DNA of 64,000 nt from Thermoplasmata archaeon (GTDB lineage Archaea > Thermoplasmatota > Thermoplasmata > Thermoplasmatales > GCA-001856825). The notes under the pieces were generated by a model. It was not told the origin of the DNA. It worked only from the letters and a program-made list of their open reading frames with translations, and made no database searches. The DNA lies in assembly GCA_021797915.1 (NCBI GenBank), contig JAJZYT010000001.1, positions 16,473 through 80,472 of the forward strand. Direction: 5' to 3'. Positions within the stretch are counted from its first letter, which is position 1; every line of letters starts with the position of its first letter. Shown piece after piece: positions 8,823 through 17,324 of the stretch. A program made the translations under genes and the position numbers.

Positions 8823-9776
8823 ATGGACGAAATCTGGATCGAGAAGTATAGACCGAAGAAACTCGATGAAGTTGTAGGTCAGTCAGTCGTTGTGGAGAGA
8901 CTCAGGAGTTATATAAAACAGAAGAACATACCACACCTCTTGTTTGCTGGCCCTCCAGGCACTGGGAAGACGACTGCTGCTACTGTTCTCGCTAGGGAAT
9001 TCTACGGGGAAGAGTGGAAAGAGAATTTTCTGGAACTGAATGCTTCTGACGACAGAGGTATTAAGATGGTCAGGGAGACGGTGAAAGATTATTCGAGGAT
9101 CCTCCCTAACAATCCACTTGGATTCAAGATTCTGTTTCTGGATGAAGCAGATTATATGACCGATGAAGCGCAAGCGGCCTTGAGAAGGACTATGGAGAAC
9201 TTCACCAGAACGACACGTTTCATTATTTCTTGCAATTATTCATCAAAGATAATTGAGCCAATCCAGTCGAGGGCAGCCATCTTCAGATTTAAGGCCCTGC
9301 CCACAGAATCCGTAGTATCGGCACTTGGAGAAATACTGAAAGTGGAAGGAATAGATTACGAGAAAAAATCATTGGATGTTATAGCAGAGTTATCGTACGG
9401 TGACATGAGAAAAGCAATAAATACTCTCCAAGTTGCGGCCACTTATTCGCCGAAAATAACTGTAAATTCCATTTACGAGGCCGCTGGTCTAGTTCACAAA
9501 GATTGGGCGGTACAGGTGCTGACGCTGGCCCTGAAGGGGGATATATCAAAGGCTAGATCAATGCTTGAAGAGGCAGTTATCAAGCAGGGAATTTCCGGGC
9601 AGGATGTGGTAGAGCAATTTCACCGCGTTGTTTATGATCTTCCGGTGGAGGATGAACTGAAGGCGGGTATCCTTTATTCGTTAGGTGAGATAGATTTCAG
9701 GATTTCTGAAGGTGCGAGAGAAATAATACAACTTGAAAGTTTTCTCGGGTATCTTTACAAGAAGGGTGCAAAATGA
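8823..9776 (+). CDS. rfcS: Replication factor C small subunit
   Basis: AAA+ subunit of the clamp loader that opens PCNA at primer-template junctions. It is 317 residues long. It begins W-I-E-K-Y-R-P-K-K-L and has Walker A GPPGTGKTT at 43-51, Walker B FLDEADYM near 108, the sensor I region, and the arginine-bearing box written here as QSRAAIFRF. The usual third residue of the SRC box, cysteine, is alanine; the arginine is kept. It pairs with the large subunit at 38722-39942. The Hjc-like nuclease gene starts 4 bases after its stop, so the two are co-transcribed. Confidence 0.97.
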   Translation: MDEIWIEKYRPKKLDEVVGQSVVVERLRSYIKQKNIPHLLFAGPPGTGKTTAATVLAREFYGEEWKENFLELNASDDRGIKMVRETVKDYSRILPNNPLGFKILFLDEADYMTDEAQAALRRTMENFTRTTRFIISCNYSSKIIEPIQSRAAIFRFKALPTESVVSALGEILKVEGIDYEKKSLDVIAELSYGDMRKAINTLQVAATYSPKITVNSIYEAAGLVHKDWAVQVLTLALKGDISKARSMLEEAVIKQGISGQDVVEQFHRVVYDLPVEDELKAGILYSLGEIDFRISEGAREIIQLESFLGYLYKKGAK

Positions 9777-9779
9777 GGG

Positions 9780-10286
9780 GTGGATGCTGCGGTAAACGGA
9801 ACTGTTTATGAGCGAGAGCTGAAACTGATACTGGCGGGAAACGAAGACAAGCTTGGTAAGATTGGCTGGATAAGAGAGGATGTGAAGGAAAGAATAAAGT
9901 CCAGGCCTTTTCTAGTTGTGAGGGCAGCAGGTAGTCACGGATTCGATATAATCATCATTAGACACGATCTGAGCATTCCCATTGAGATCAAGAGTTCCAA
10001 GGAAAAGATACTAAACTTCTCTTCTTCTTCGGCACGTTCTCAGGAACAGGCAGAAGAATATGTGGAAATGATATCAAAGACCGGTGTAATGCCGCTGTAC
10101 GCATTTAGGTTAAAGAGCGTGAATGGCGACCCCTGGAGAATTTTTACCTTTGATTCGCAGTATGAAGGAAGATACAGAATATTTGCAAAGAATATACCAA
10201 AATTAGAAGTCACTAAAGGAGGCTCTTATTCCATGAAGTGGGAGAAAGGTCTCCAGTTAACTTCTCTTTTAGAATATCTGTTTTGA
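9780..10286 (+). CDS. Hjc-like Holliday junction resolvase / restriction-fold endonuclease
   Basis: A 168-residue nuclease-fold protein starting with GTG. It shows the archaeal resolvase core: an early E-R-E-L helix (Glu12), then V-R-A-A-G-S-H-G-F-D with Asp56, then P-I-E-I-K-S with Glu69 and Lys71. This is the E...D...ExK arrangement of the PD-(D/E)xK superfamily. Hjc proteins are usually about 120-140 residues. This one has about 25 extra residues between the first helix and the R-A-A-G-S strand, and an extended C-terminus. It is co-transcribed with rfcS. The role in recombination or fork repair is inferred. Confidence 0.75.
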   Translation: MDAAVNGTVYERELKLILAGNEDKLGKIGWIREDVKERIKSRPFLVVRAAGSHGFDIIIIRHDLSIPIEIKSSKEKILNFSSSSARSQEQAEEYVEMISKTGVMPLYAFRLKSVNGDPWRIFTFDSQYEGRYRIFAKNIPKLEVTKGGSYSMKWEKGLQLTSLLEYLF

Positions 10287-10298
10287 TGCTTGTAGAAT

Positions 10299-10688
10299 CT
10301 ACGCCGTTGCTTCGACCAATTTCTCTTTCTGTACACCCCTTGGGAACTCTACACCCCTCTCGACACGCTTGTACTCAATGCTGGATGGAGTCAGTTTACC
10401 AAGGATATATTCAAGAGCATTCTCCGCATTTTCCGTTGGACCACAAGTAAAGATGTCAAGTGCAACCAGTCCATACTCTGGCCATGTATGAAAGCTAAGA
10501 TGTGATTCAGCAAGTAGTACGATGCCACTCACACCATTCGGTGTGAATTGATGATAATACGATCTGATTTTTGTAAGTTTACCGTACCGTACTGCAGATT
10601 CCACTATTGGCTGCATAGACTCTACCTTTGAAATTTTCTGAGGGTCAACCCCCTTAAGATCGCCTACAAGATGAATTCCTATGGACAC
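10299..10688 (-). CDS. speH: Pyruvoyl-dependent AdoMet (or arginine) decarboxylase, SpeH family
   Basis: A self-processing decarboxylase for spermidine synthesis. The 129-residue proenzyme has the cleavage site A-E-S-H-L-S-F-H-T-W-P-E. Cleavage between Glu61 and Ser62 would leave a pyruvoyl group on Ser62. His67 and Cys82 (F-T-C-G) match the processing and catalytic residues of the Thermotoga enzyme. In Crenarchaea a close paralogue decarboxylates arginine, and these few motifs do not separate the two. The agmatinase at 6789-7631 needs an arginine decarboxylase, so either activity, or both, is possible. The start is GTG, with a TATA-like box about 30-44 bases upstream. Confidence 0.85.
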   Translation of the reverse strand: MSIGIHLVGDLKGVDPQKISKVESMQPIVESAVRYGKLTKIRSYYHQFTPNGVSGIVLLAESHLSFHTWPEYGLVALDIFTCGPTENAENALEYILGKLTPSSIEYKRVERGVEFPRGVQKEKLVEATA

Positions 10689-11063
10689 CTACTTGTCACC
10701 GATTCCTGTGAAGAGAGACTTATATATAAAGTTTGATTTTTCACCCTTAAAGAAAATACTGGATTATTCACAATAAAACGAACACAAATCGTAATTCATG
10801 CTCCAAACAATATTACATCCCTATATTTCCAGCTATTACGATTTACAGATAGTATTGAATTTAACGAATGCCATCCACGCACGATTTTGAAGATATAATC
10901 AAATTCGTAACCGAGTAAAAATATTGATTAGAATTCTTGAATAAGTTGAGAATTAGAATGAACATGTAGGCTGTCTCTTATATAGTCTGAGAGAAAAGGT
11001 TAATAGGGTAGTCAGTCTGCAGATGCTGAGCAAAAAGCTCTAGACAAAGGATTGGTAGTATAT
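10689..11063. other. AT-rich intergenic region with promoters only
   Basis: This stretch lies between divergent speH and the ssDNA-binding protein gene. It carries a near-palindromic ACTTATATATAAAGT at 10718-10732, placed correctly to drive speH leftwards. The remaining roughly 330 bases are AT-rich and hold no frame with protein-like composition. I saw no tRNA fold or convincing C/D box RNA in it. The length is unusual for this compact genome. Confidence 0.5.
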
Positions 11064-11486
11064 ATGGACGAATTTACAAAAGTGAAGGATCTCAACCAGG
11101 GATCCAAGAGAGTGACTGTTTTGGCAAAGGTTTTGAATGTTGGCGAGGCAAAAGACATACAGACAAGATATGGCGAACAGAAAAAAGTAACCGAAGCAGT
11201 CCTAGGCGACGAGACGGCAAAAGTGACAATGTCACTCTGGAATGAACAGGCGAGCCAAGTAGAAAATGGCGACAGCGTTGTAGTTGAGAACGGCTACGTA
11301 AGCTTTGTTAGGGGACACATGAGACTCAACGTCGGAAAGTACGGAGCAATAAAGAAATCCGATTCCGCAGTTGAATCAGTAAATGAGTCTCTTGACATGA
11401 GTGAGAAGGAATATCAGCCTGATGAGGTTGATAGAAGACCCAGAAGAAGCTTCAACAACAACAGGAATTTCAGAAGCAGGTTCTAA
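11064..11486 (+). CDS. OB-fold single-stranded DNA-binding protein
   Basis: A 140-residue protein with a single OB fold (about 1-95) of the RPA/SOSS-B/Sulfolobus-SSB type: K-V-K-D-L, V-T-V-L-A-K-V-L-N-V-G, then A-V-L-G-D-E-T-A-K-V-T-M-S-L-W-N, and a final L-N-V-G-K-Y-G strand. The tail is acidic at first and then rich in Arg, Asn and Phe (R-R-P-R-R-S-F-N-N-N-R-N-F-R-S-R-F). A flexible tail is common in SSBs, though they usually end acidic. The ATG at 11064 is preferred; a TTG at 11052 preceded by AAAGGA is an alternative. Confidence 0.85.
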   Translation: MDEFTKVKDLNQGSKRVTVLAKVLNVGEAKDIQTRYGEQKKVTEAVLGDETAKVTMSLWNEQASQVENGDSVVVENGYVSFVRGHMRLNVGKYGAIKKSDSAVESVNESLDMSEKEYQPDEVDRRPRRSFNNNRNFRSRF

Positions 11487-11493
11487 GCGGAAT

Positions 11494-12117
11494 TTATTTT
11501 TCAATAATTCCGACGCAAAATTTTCCTTTTTTATCTTTTATTACAATTTCTTCAACGTCAAGATCGTATTGGAATATTATATCATAAACCCTTTTTAGAC
11601 TCGGAAAATCGCAGATCTTACAGTTGAGCGGCTCTTTTAGCGATACTTCCCCGTCTCGGTAATGGAATGAGATCAATGGAAGATTCTGACAATTGCTGCC
11701 GTACCTGAGCAGTGCAGTGCTATTGGTCAGTACCTCTACCCTCTCGTCTAGTCTTGTCGCAATAAACGGAACTCCAGTGTAGTTATTCTTGAATGTCTTA
11801 ATGTGACATTCCTTGCAGAGCGTGATGAGATTCTTAGTAGAATCGGAACCTCCTGCAATTCTAGGTACAATGTGATGAACTTCTACCTCCACTCTCAGTC
11901 GGCTCACTCCTTCCTTGTCCTCTGAAATCATCGGCGCTTTCCCACAAATTCTGCACTTATATTCGTCCCTTTCCAATGCGATTATCTTTGCAGTGTTCCA
12001 GGAGTTATCGGTCTCTTCTATGCTTCCAGAACTGACATAGTCGTAAACCTCCCCATATTGGGAGTATTTTCTGTTAAGTCTTTCCAGCCTTTCCTCAATG
12101 TTGCCTTTCATCGTCAA
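11494..12117 (-). CDS. HNH endonuclease
   Basis: A 207-residue protein with a beta-beta-alpha-metal nuclease domain at about 50-112. Zinc-ribbon cysteines sit at 55/58 (C-R-I-C) and 101/104 (C-K-E-C), and the catalytic HHIVPRIAGGSDSTKNLITL contains His81-His82 and Asn96. The N-terminal 45 residues are helical and polar. The C-terminal part holds another C-K-I-C pair of unknown role. HNH proteins occur in restriction, homing and phage systems, but no methylase or intron is next to it. Its end lies 8 bases from the end of the convergent SSB gene. Confidence 0.88.
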   Translation of the reverse strand: MTMKGNIEERLERLNRKYSQYGEVYDYVSSGSIEETDNSWNTAKIIALERDEYKCRICGKAPMISEDKEGVSRLRVEVEVHHIVPRIAGGSDSTKNLITLCKECHIKTFKNNYTGVPFIATRLDERVEVLTNSTALLRYGSNCQNLPLISFHYRDGEVSLKEPLNCKICDFPSLKRVYDIIFQYDLDVEEIVIKDKKGKFCVGIIEK

Positions 12118-12331
12118 TTCAATTTGAGGGTTAGATACGCATTAAGATAATATCATTGTGTTTCCAATCAAAATGACATGAAATTGAAAACACGAGATGG
12201 AAAATTTCTGAACTATTGCTCAAGTCAAAGTAAATTTGTAACCTATAATTAGTGGCGTATCAATCGACAAAAAACTCCTCGTTTTCCTACTTATATTTAT
12301 TAGCTAGTTTTCATAAGAGGATTGAATCAAA

Positions 12332-13012
12332 GTGAGTTTCACATTATCAGGTATTATTCAGTACTTTGTTCAAGAATCACTTGCATTGATGAGTAGTTTG
12401 GGACCTGCGGGAGTATTCCTCCTGATGGTCCTTGAGGGATTAGGACTTCCTTTCCCATCAGAAGTTATAATGGTATTTGCCGGTTTTCTCTCGGTTGGAA
12501 ATGTTGGACTGTTCGTGGTTTACGCTTTGGCGGGCTCTGTTGGAGGGTTCGTCGGAAATCTGCTATTGTACTATATTTCAGTGTACGGTGGTAGACCGTT
12601 GATTCTCTTTATAGGGAGGTACGTCGGTTTGAAGGAGGAGCATCTCCAGAGAACTGAGAAGTGGTTCGATGCACGAGGAGAGTGGACGGTATTTTTCGGA
12701 AGATTCGTCCCCGGATTTAGATCTTACATGAGTGTCCCTGCGGGAGTGTCAAAGATGAACGTTGTAAGGTTCTCAATTTTGACCTTCTCCGGATCACTGA
12801 TATGGTCTACTGCCCTCGAGGCCGGTGGATATGCCCTCGGTAGGTCGTGGAACAAGCTGGTTCCGATAATAAGCACCGTTGGAACAGTACTGCTTGTGAT
12901 ATTCGTATTAGCATTCTTGGGATATTTCATCTACAGGTTCTATGTGAAGAGAAAGAAGGAAGAAAAAGTTGGACCACCCGAAAATTCGCAACAGGCAAAA
13001 GGGATGAAGTAG
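12332..13012 (+). CDS. DedA/VTT family membrane protein
   Basis: A 226-residue polytopic membrane protein of the DedA family, whose members are thought to move lipids or support proton-linked transport in the cytoplasmic membrane. The core has E-G-L-G-L-P-F-P-S-E near 35-44, a glycine-rich re-entrant stretch, F-F-G-R-F-V-P-G-F-R-S near 126, and P-A-G-V-S-K-M, all diagnostic. Several hydrophobic helices follow, then a cytoplasmic K/E-rich tail. It starts with GTG. A TTATATTTAT box lies about 32-41 bases upstream. Confidence 0.9.
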   Translation: MSFTLSGIIQYFVQESLALMSSLGPAGVFLLMVLEGLGLPFPSEVIMVFAGFLSVGNVGLFVVYALAGSVGGFVGNLLLYYISVYGGRPLILFIGRYVGLKEEHLQRTEKWFDARGEWTVFFGRFVPGFRSYMSVPAGVSKMNVVRFSILTFSGSLIWSTALEAGGYALGRSWNKLVPIISTVGTVLLVIFVLAFLGYFIYRFYVKRKKEEKVGPPENSQQAKGMK

Positions 13013-13032
13013 TTTCTCAGGTAAGCTATATC

Positions 13033-13677
13033 TCAGAGGACTCCAAACGATATGAAGAAATATGCCACCAGAACGGCAGCGACTGCAAAAATTGCTCCCC
13101 AGTAAGTTTTGTTCCATGCGAAAACCTTACTTCCGTCGAGCGGTGGGAAAGGAATGAGGTTGAATAGTCCGAGCCAGAGATTTATGTAAACAAGGAAATA
13201 GACGGCTGCATAAAATTCAAAATGAAGTGGGACAAATAGAAGGACGGGCAACAGAGCAATTCCCATAACAAGGTTTGCTATTGGTCCTGCCATAGCTATC
13301 TTGCCTTCCCTTATCGGATTTCTGTAGCTGGCAAAGTATACGGCGCCTGGAAGTGCAAAAAGAAAGCCAATGAGTCCAGTTACGATCGTTAGCACGAGTC
13401 CTAGGGGCCACATTCTAAACTCGGACCAGGCCCCAAAGTGAATCGCAGTGAATTTGTGGCTCATTTCATGTATAAGAAAAGCGGTAATGGTCATCAAAAA
13501 ACCTATTCCCAACGCAGACAAGATTGGCAGCTTAAGAGGAACACCGTTCACTTTGAATGTTGTACGGTATATGATGAGGAAAAGAGCTACAGAGAGAGTG
13601 ACCACTGAAATGGCAATGTCTTGAACCTCTTTCTTAGAGAAGTTGCTTTTCTTGTACGTAATGGTGTAGGTGGCCAT
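13033..13677 (-). CDS. Site-2 protease family metalloprotease, short form (M50)
   Basis: A 214-residue intramembrane zinc protease without a PDZ domain. Zinc motif HEMSH is at 70-74 inside a hydrophobic helix. The second motif NLIPFPPLDGSKV lies near 170-182 and supplies the Asp ligand. About six hydrophobic helices cover the chain. It is a different subfamily from the PDZ-containing M50 at 2710-4185. It is convergent with the DedA gene and divergent from the metallo-beta-lactamase-fold gene, so it is its own unit. Confidence 0.88.
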   Translation of the reverse strand: MATYTITYKKSNFSKKEVQDIAISVVTLSVALFLIIYRTTFKVNGVPLKLPILSALGIGFLMTITAFLIHEMSHKFTAIHFGAWSEFRMWPLGLVLTIVTGLIGFLFALPGAVYFASYRNPIREGKIAMAGPIANLVMGIALLPVLLFVPLHFEFYAAVYFLVYINLWLGLFNLIPFPPLDGSKVFAWNKTYWGAIFAVAAVLVAYFFISFGVL

Positions 13678-13794
13678 CTGGCCATGAAGTCAATTTTAAT
13701 ATATAATCTGAGCAGTCTATTTTGAAAATACATAGGCGTCCTCACAAAATATTTATCAATCAATTTTGTCAATGGTTCAAGGAGAGGAAAAAGA

Positions 13795-14454
13795 ATGGTA
13801 AAACTAACCTGGTATGGCCATGCCGCGTGGCAGATTGATTTTAACGATGCCACCGTGGTGGTCGATCCGTTTCTGAACAATAATCCAAAATCACCCATAA
13901 AGGCAGAAAATCTGAAAAAAGTGGATTTTGTGATAGTGACCCACAACCACGATGACCACCTTGGAGATGCGTTCGAAATTACCAAGAACAAGGGTGCCAA
14001 ACTGATATCGATGTTTGAAAACGTTCTCCCAGGTTCAGAGAAAGGCATACCCGACGAAAACCTGGTAGGAATGAACATTGGCAACCAGGTAAACTTTGGT
14101 AAGATCAAGGTTGGTCTGGTTCCTGCGGTACACAGTGGGAACTGTGCAGGAGCTGTGATAACGGGGGACGGAGTAACAATTTATCACGCAGGGGATACTG
14201 GACTATTCGGAGACATGAAACTTATAGGCCAGATGTACAAACCAAAGGTCTCACTGCTGCCAACGGGGGGATTCTTCACGATGGGACCGAAAGAGGCGGC
14301 GATGGCAGCAAGGATGATCGGGTCAGAAATCGTCATGCCTATGCACTATGGCACATTCCCACCAATTGACTCGAATCCAAACGAGTTTCGCGATGCGCTG
14401 GGAGACGAGTTCAAGGTTCCAATTATGAAACCTGGAGAGTCATTCATAGTATAA
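13795..14454 (+). CDS. Metal-dependent hydrolase, UPF0173 metallo-beta-lactamase fold
   Basis: A 219-residue protein with W-Y-G-H-A-A-W at 6-12, metal motif THNHDDH at 49-55, HAGDTG near 137 and M-P-M-H-Y-G-T-F-P near 182. These are the markers of the UPF0173 group of metallo-beta-lactamase-fold hydrolases. The natural substrate of this group is not established; relatives of the fold act on N-acyl phospholipids, lactones or nucleic acids. A purine-rich GAGAGGAAAAAGA precedes the start, one of the few visible ribosome-binding-like sites here. A TATA-like AAATATTTATC lies further upstream. Confidence 0.88.
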   Translation: MVKLTWYGHAAWQIDFNDATVVVDPFLNNNPKSPIKAENLKKVDFVIVTHNHDDHLGDAFEITKNKGAKLISMFENVLPGSEKGIPDENLVGMNIGNQVNFGKIKVGLVPAVHSGNCAGAVITGDGVTIYHAGDTGLFGDMKLIGQMYKPKVSLLPTGGFFTMGPKEAAMAARMIGSEIVMPMHYGTFPPIDSNPNEFRDALGDEFKVPIMKPGESFIV

Positions 14455-14480
14455 CAAATAAAAGACAAAGGCTAAATTTC

Positions 14481-15440
14481 TTGATTTCCTATTCAGATGT
14501 GCCCACGGAAAACTATCTCGGTTTCGACATTGGAGGAACAAAGATCACTGCAGTACTTGCATCGAGCGAAGGTCGAGTGAAGAAAAGATTAGAAGTTAAG
14601 ACGAGGAAGTTCAGAGGGGTAGCAGAACTAATCGACCAGATACAGGTGACAGGAAAACAGTTTGACCATTTTGATGAAGTAGGCGTCATATTCCCCGCAC
14701 CTATTTCTAACAGTGGTATCTCATTAACTGCACCCAACCTCATCGGATGGGATGAAGTCAACATTCGGAAAAGGTTGAAGCAGATCTTTCACAGAGAAGT
14801 GTTCATAGAGAATGATGCTACTGCCCAAGCTATATCCGTCAAACTTTTTGACAAGGGAAAGAAGTACAGGAACTATGTCTATCTCGTTGTGGGGACAGGA
14901 ATTGGAGGAGGGATATTTTTCAACAATGAAGTCTACAGGGGTGGAAATGGATACGCAGGGGAGCTCGGACACACGGTAGTACTCGCAAATGGCCCACTAT
15001 GTGGTTGCGGTCGGAGGGGCTGCATAGAATCTCTTGCCTCCGGGCGGTCGCTCGCCAGGAGAGCAATTGAAAACTCCAAAGAAGTAAGGAACTCCCCATT
15101 CTTATCTTCTATACCGCTAGAAAGGATTTCGGCCGAGGATATTTTTAGCGGGCGAAAACTCGGAGACCATTTCTGCACTTTTCTGGTGGATGAAACGGTG
15201 TATTACCTATCTGTAGCTATAGCCAACTACGTAAATGAGTTTGACCCAGAGGCCATATTTCTGGGGGGAGGCATGATGAAAAATGACCCTGCGTTTGTGT
15301 CAGAACTAAAGGATGCAGTGGACAATGAGCTCGGGAAGTATTACAGAGACGTTCCTATTATGAGGGTTGCGGACAGAACAGTAGAATTGGCCCCGATAGC
15401 ACTTCCAATCTACGAAACAATGAAACGAAAAAAGAACTGA
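14481..15440 (+). CDS. ROK family sugar kinase (glucokinase-like)
   Basis: Phosphorylates a hexose or related sugar, or acts as a ROK regulator-like kinase. The 319-residue protein has phosphate-1 motif D-I-G-G-T-K, E-N-D-A-T-A-Q-A with the catalytic Asp, phosphate-2 GTGIGGGIF, and the ROK zinc site CGCGRRGCIES near 176-186. No DNA-binding domain is present, so a kinase is favoured over a repressor. The start is TTG at 14481 or GTG at 14499; the latter gives a more typical N-terminus. It sits just before the gluconate dehydratase cluster, which suggests glucose or a derived acid as substrate. Confidence 0.85.
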   Translation: MISYSDVPTENYLGFDIGGTKITAVLASSEGRVKKRLEVKTRKFRGVAELIDQIQVTGKQFDHFDEVGVIFPAPISNSGISLTAPNLIGWDEVNIRKRLKQIFHREVFIENDATAQAISVKLFDKGKKYRNYVYLVVGTGIGGGIFFNNEVYRGGNGYAGELGHTVVLANGPLCGCGRRGCIESLASGRSLARRAIENSKEVRNSPFLSSIPLERISAEDIFSGRKLGDHFCTFLVDETVYYLSVAIANYVNEFDPEAIFLGGGMMKNDPAFVSELKDAVDNELGKYYRDVPIMRVADRTVELAPIALPIYETMKRKKN

Positions 15441-15525
15441 CTTTAGGATCTTCATATATCTGTACAGCGACATTGAGTGCCATGGAGTGAGAAATGTTTT
15501 TAGCCATATTTCTATGAATAGCCAT

Positions 15526-16704
15526 ATGTCGAAAATAAAAGATATAGAGATATTGGAGTTGGGAGAGGAAGGAGAGAAGTCCAGTCCTTGGAGTTCCACA
15601 ATTCTTGTCCTTAGGCTCATAACAAGCGATGGGGAGATGGGTTATGGTGAGGCCCCAACTACATTGATGACTCGACCTGTTTATGAGGAAATGAGGGAAG
15701 TTGGAAGAATATTCCTTAACAAAGAAGTTGATGATATTAGGAAAAACTACCTTGAATTTTACAAGCACTCCTTCTATCTGCCTGTATCTATGGAATCAAC
15801 CGCCGCCCTAAGTGCATTTGAGATAGCATCCTGGGACATAGTGGGCAAACAATATGGGGCTCCTATCTACAATCTACTGGGAGGAAGGGTCACGGAAGAT
15901 GTAAGAGCTTATGCAAACGGCTGGTACGACGAATGCATAACCCCCCAAGACTTCCTGACCAAGGCAAAGGAAGTAGAAAGGATGGGGTTCACTGCAGCAA
16001 AGTTTGACCCATTTGGGCCAAATTATGACAAGATAGATGAAAAGGGGGTCGAAAAGGCGAGAAAGATAATTGAGACCCTAAAGGAGAAAACGAAATTGGA
16101 TCTTCTCATAGAGTGTCACGGGAGATTTTCTGCGAATTCTGCTATCAGGATGGCAGAGGGAATCGAGGACCTTGACCCATTTTTTGTGGAGGAACCAGTT
16201 CATCCAGATCAGATTACCGGTTTGAAGAGACTCAGGGAGAGGACGGATGTGAGGATAGCACTTGGCGAGAGAGTTCTGAACAAGAATCTATTCCTGCCAT
16301 ACTTTACATCAGACTTGGTAGACGTTATTCAGCCGGATGTAACAAACGTCGGGGGAATAATACAGGGCAAAGAATCAGCCATTCTGGCCGATTCGTTTGG
16401 AGTGGAAGTAGCTTACCATAATGCATTCGGACCAATTCAAACCGCAGCCACACTCCACCTAGATTACAGCATATCGAATTTTCTGATCCAGGAGAGCTTC
16501 GAGAAATTCTGGCCTAAGTGGAAGAAGGGGCTGGTCAAGTCAGGATACAATCTGGATGATGGACATTTCTCCCTGAGCGGGAAACCAGGCCTGGGGATTG
16601 AGATTGATGAGAAGATTATCGACACCTACAAGACACAAAGAATGGAACCATTCAACCCGAATGAACCTCCTTGGGTAGTCAAAGGAACATTCAAAGCAAG
16701 GTGA
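15526..16704 (+). CDS. D-gluconate dehydratase (enolase superfamily)
   Basis: Dehydrates D-gluconate (and probably D-galactonate) to 2-keto-3-deoxy-sugar acid, the committing step of the non-phosphorylative Entner-Doudoroff pathway. The 392-residue chain follows the Sulfolobus gluconate dehydratase closely from start to end. It has Y-A-N-G-W-Y, A-A-K-F-D-P-F-G-P, I-E-C-H-G-R-F-S-A-N-S-A, VEEPVHP, ALGERV, QPDVTNVGG, A-Y-H-N-A-F-G-P-I-Q and a closing W-V-V-K-G-T. These give the acid/base Lys and the three acidic metal ligands. The ATG at 15526 is chosen because it matches the family N-terminus; the frame is open back to a GTG at 15487. The stop overlaps the next gene's start. Confidence 0.93.
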   Translation: MSKIKDIEILELGEEGEKSSPWSSTILVLRLITSDGEMGYGEAPTTLMTRPVYEEMREVGRIFLNKEVDDIRKNYLEFYKHSFYLPVSMESTAALSAFEIASWDIVGKQYGAPIYNLLGGRVTEDVRAYANGWYDECITPQDFLTKAKEVERMGFTAAKFDPFGPNYDKIDEKGVEKARKIIETLKEKTKLDLLIECHGRFSANSAIRMAEGIEDLDPFFVEEPVHPDQITGLKRLRERTDVRIALGERVLNKNLFLPYFTSDLVDVIQPDVTNVGGIIQGKESAILADSFGVEVAYHNAFGPIQTAATLHLDYSISNFLIQESFEKFWPKWKKGLVKSGYNLDDGHFSLSGKPGLGIEIDEKIIDTYKTQRMEPFNPNEPPWVVKGTFKAR

Positions 16705-17324
16705 TTCAATTGCACATATATGACCTGTCGGTCCCGCTTGAGAAACACACACCATATTTTAAGGGTGATCCGGTGCCCCTAATTGAACAGTACAAGACAA
16801 TAGAGAGGGATGGATACAACATAAAGTCACTGACCATTGGAACTCATACGGGGACTCACCTGGATGCACCGGCGCACTTCATAAAGGGAGGGAAGACCAT
16901 AGATCAACTGGATCTGTCAGATCTCAGGGGATCCGGAACATGCATTTCTTACGACCCATCGGCAAAGATAGTGTTGCCTGAGAAACACCACGAGATAATC
17001 CTCCTGTACACTGGATATAATACGAAATGGAGTACTTACGGTACTTTTGAGAATTTTACTTACATAAACAAGGAAGATGCAGAGACCCTCAGAGAATACG
17101 GCGTGAAGCTCGTTGGAATAGATTCTCCATCTGCTGAAATTCAGGACTCCAAGGGGTTTGAGACTCATCATATCCTTCTCGGCAGTTTGATACCGATAGT
17201 TGAGAATCTTAACTCTTTGACACTGGCAAAATTAGTAAATCACACATTCTCAGTGGAGGTAATGCCAATCTTGGTAAATGGTGGAGATGGAGCTCCCGCA
17301 AGAGTAATCGCGATAGAGGAATGA
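16701..17324 (+). CDS. Cyclase-family metal-dependent hydrolase; candidate gluconolactonase
   Basis: A 207-residue member of the cyclase family (PF04199), which includes kynurenine formamidase and isatin hydrolase. The signature metal motif is H-T-G-T-H-L-D-A-P-A-H-F near 45-56. Further family features are the I-D-S-P-S-A-E segment and E-T-H-H-I-L-L near 148-154. The GTG at 16701 overlaps the gluconate dehydratase stop as GTGA, and the glucose dehydrogenase ATG overlaps its own stop. It is therefore translationally locked between the enzyme that makes gluconolactone and the enzyme that uses gluconate. I infer that it hydrolyses the lactone; a formamidase is the alternative. Confidence 0.85.
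   Translation: MIQLHIYDLSVPLEKHTPYFKGDPVPLIEQYKTIERDGYNIKSLTIGTHTGTHLDAPAHFIKGGKTIDQLDLSDLRGSGTCISYDPSAKIVLPEKHHEIILLYTGYNTKWSTYGTFENFTYINKEDAETLREYGVKLVGIDSPSAEIQDSKGFETHHILLGSLIPIVENLNSLTLAKLVNHTFSVEVMPILVNGGDGAPARVIAIEE

Noticed and set aside
10980-11051. Possible C/D box RNA near GATGCTGAG upstream of the SSB gene
   Set aside because: No proper C box plus D box pair at the right spacing could be found.
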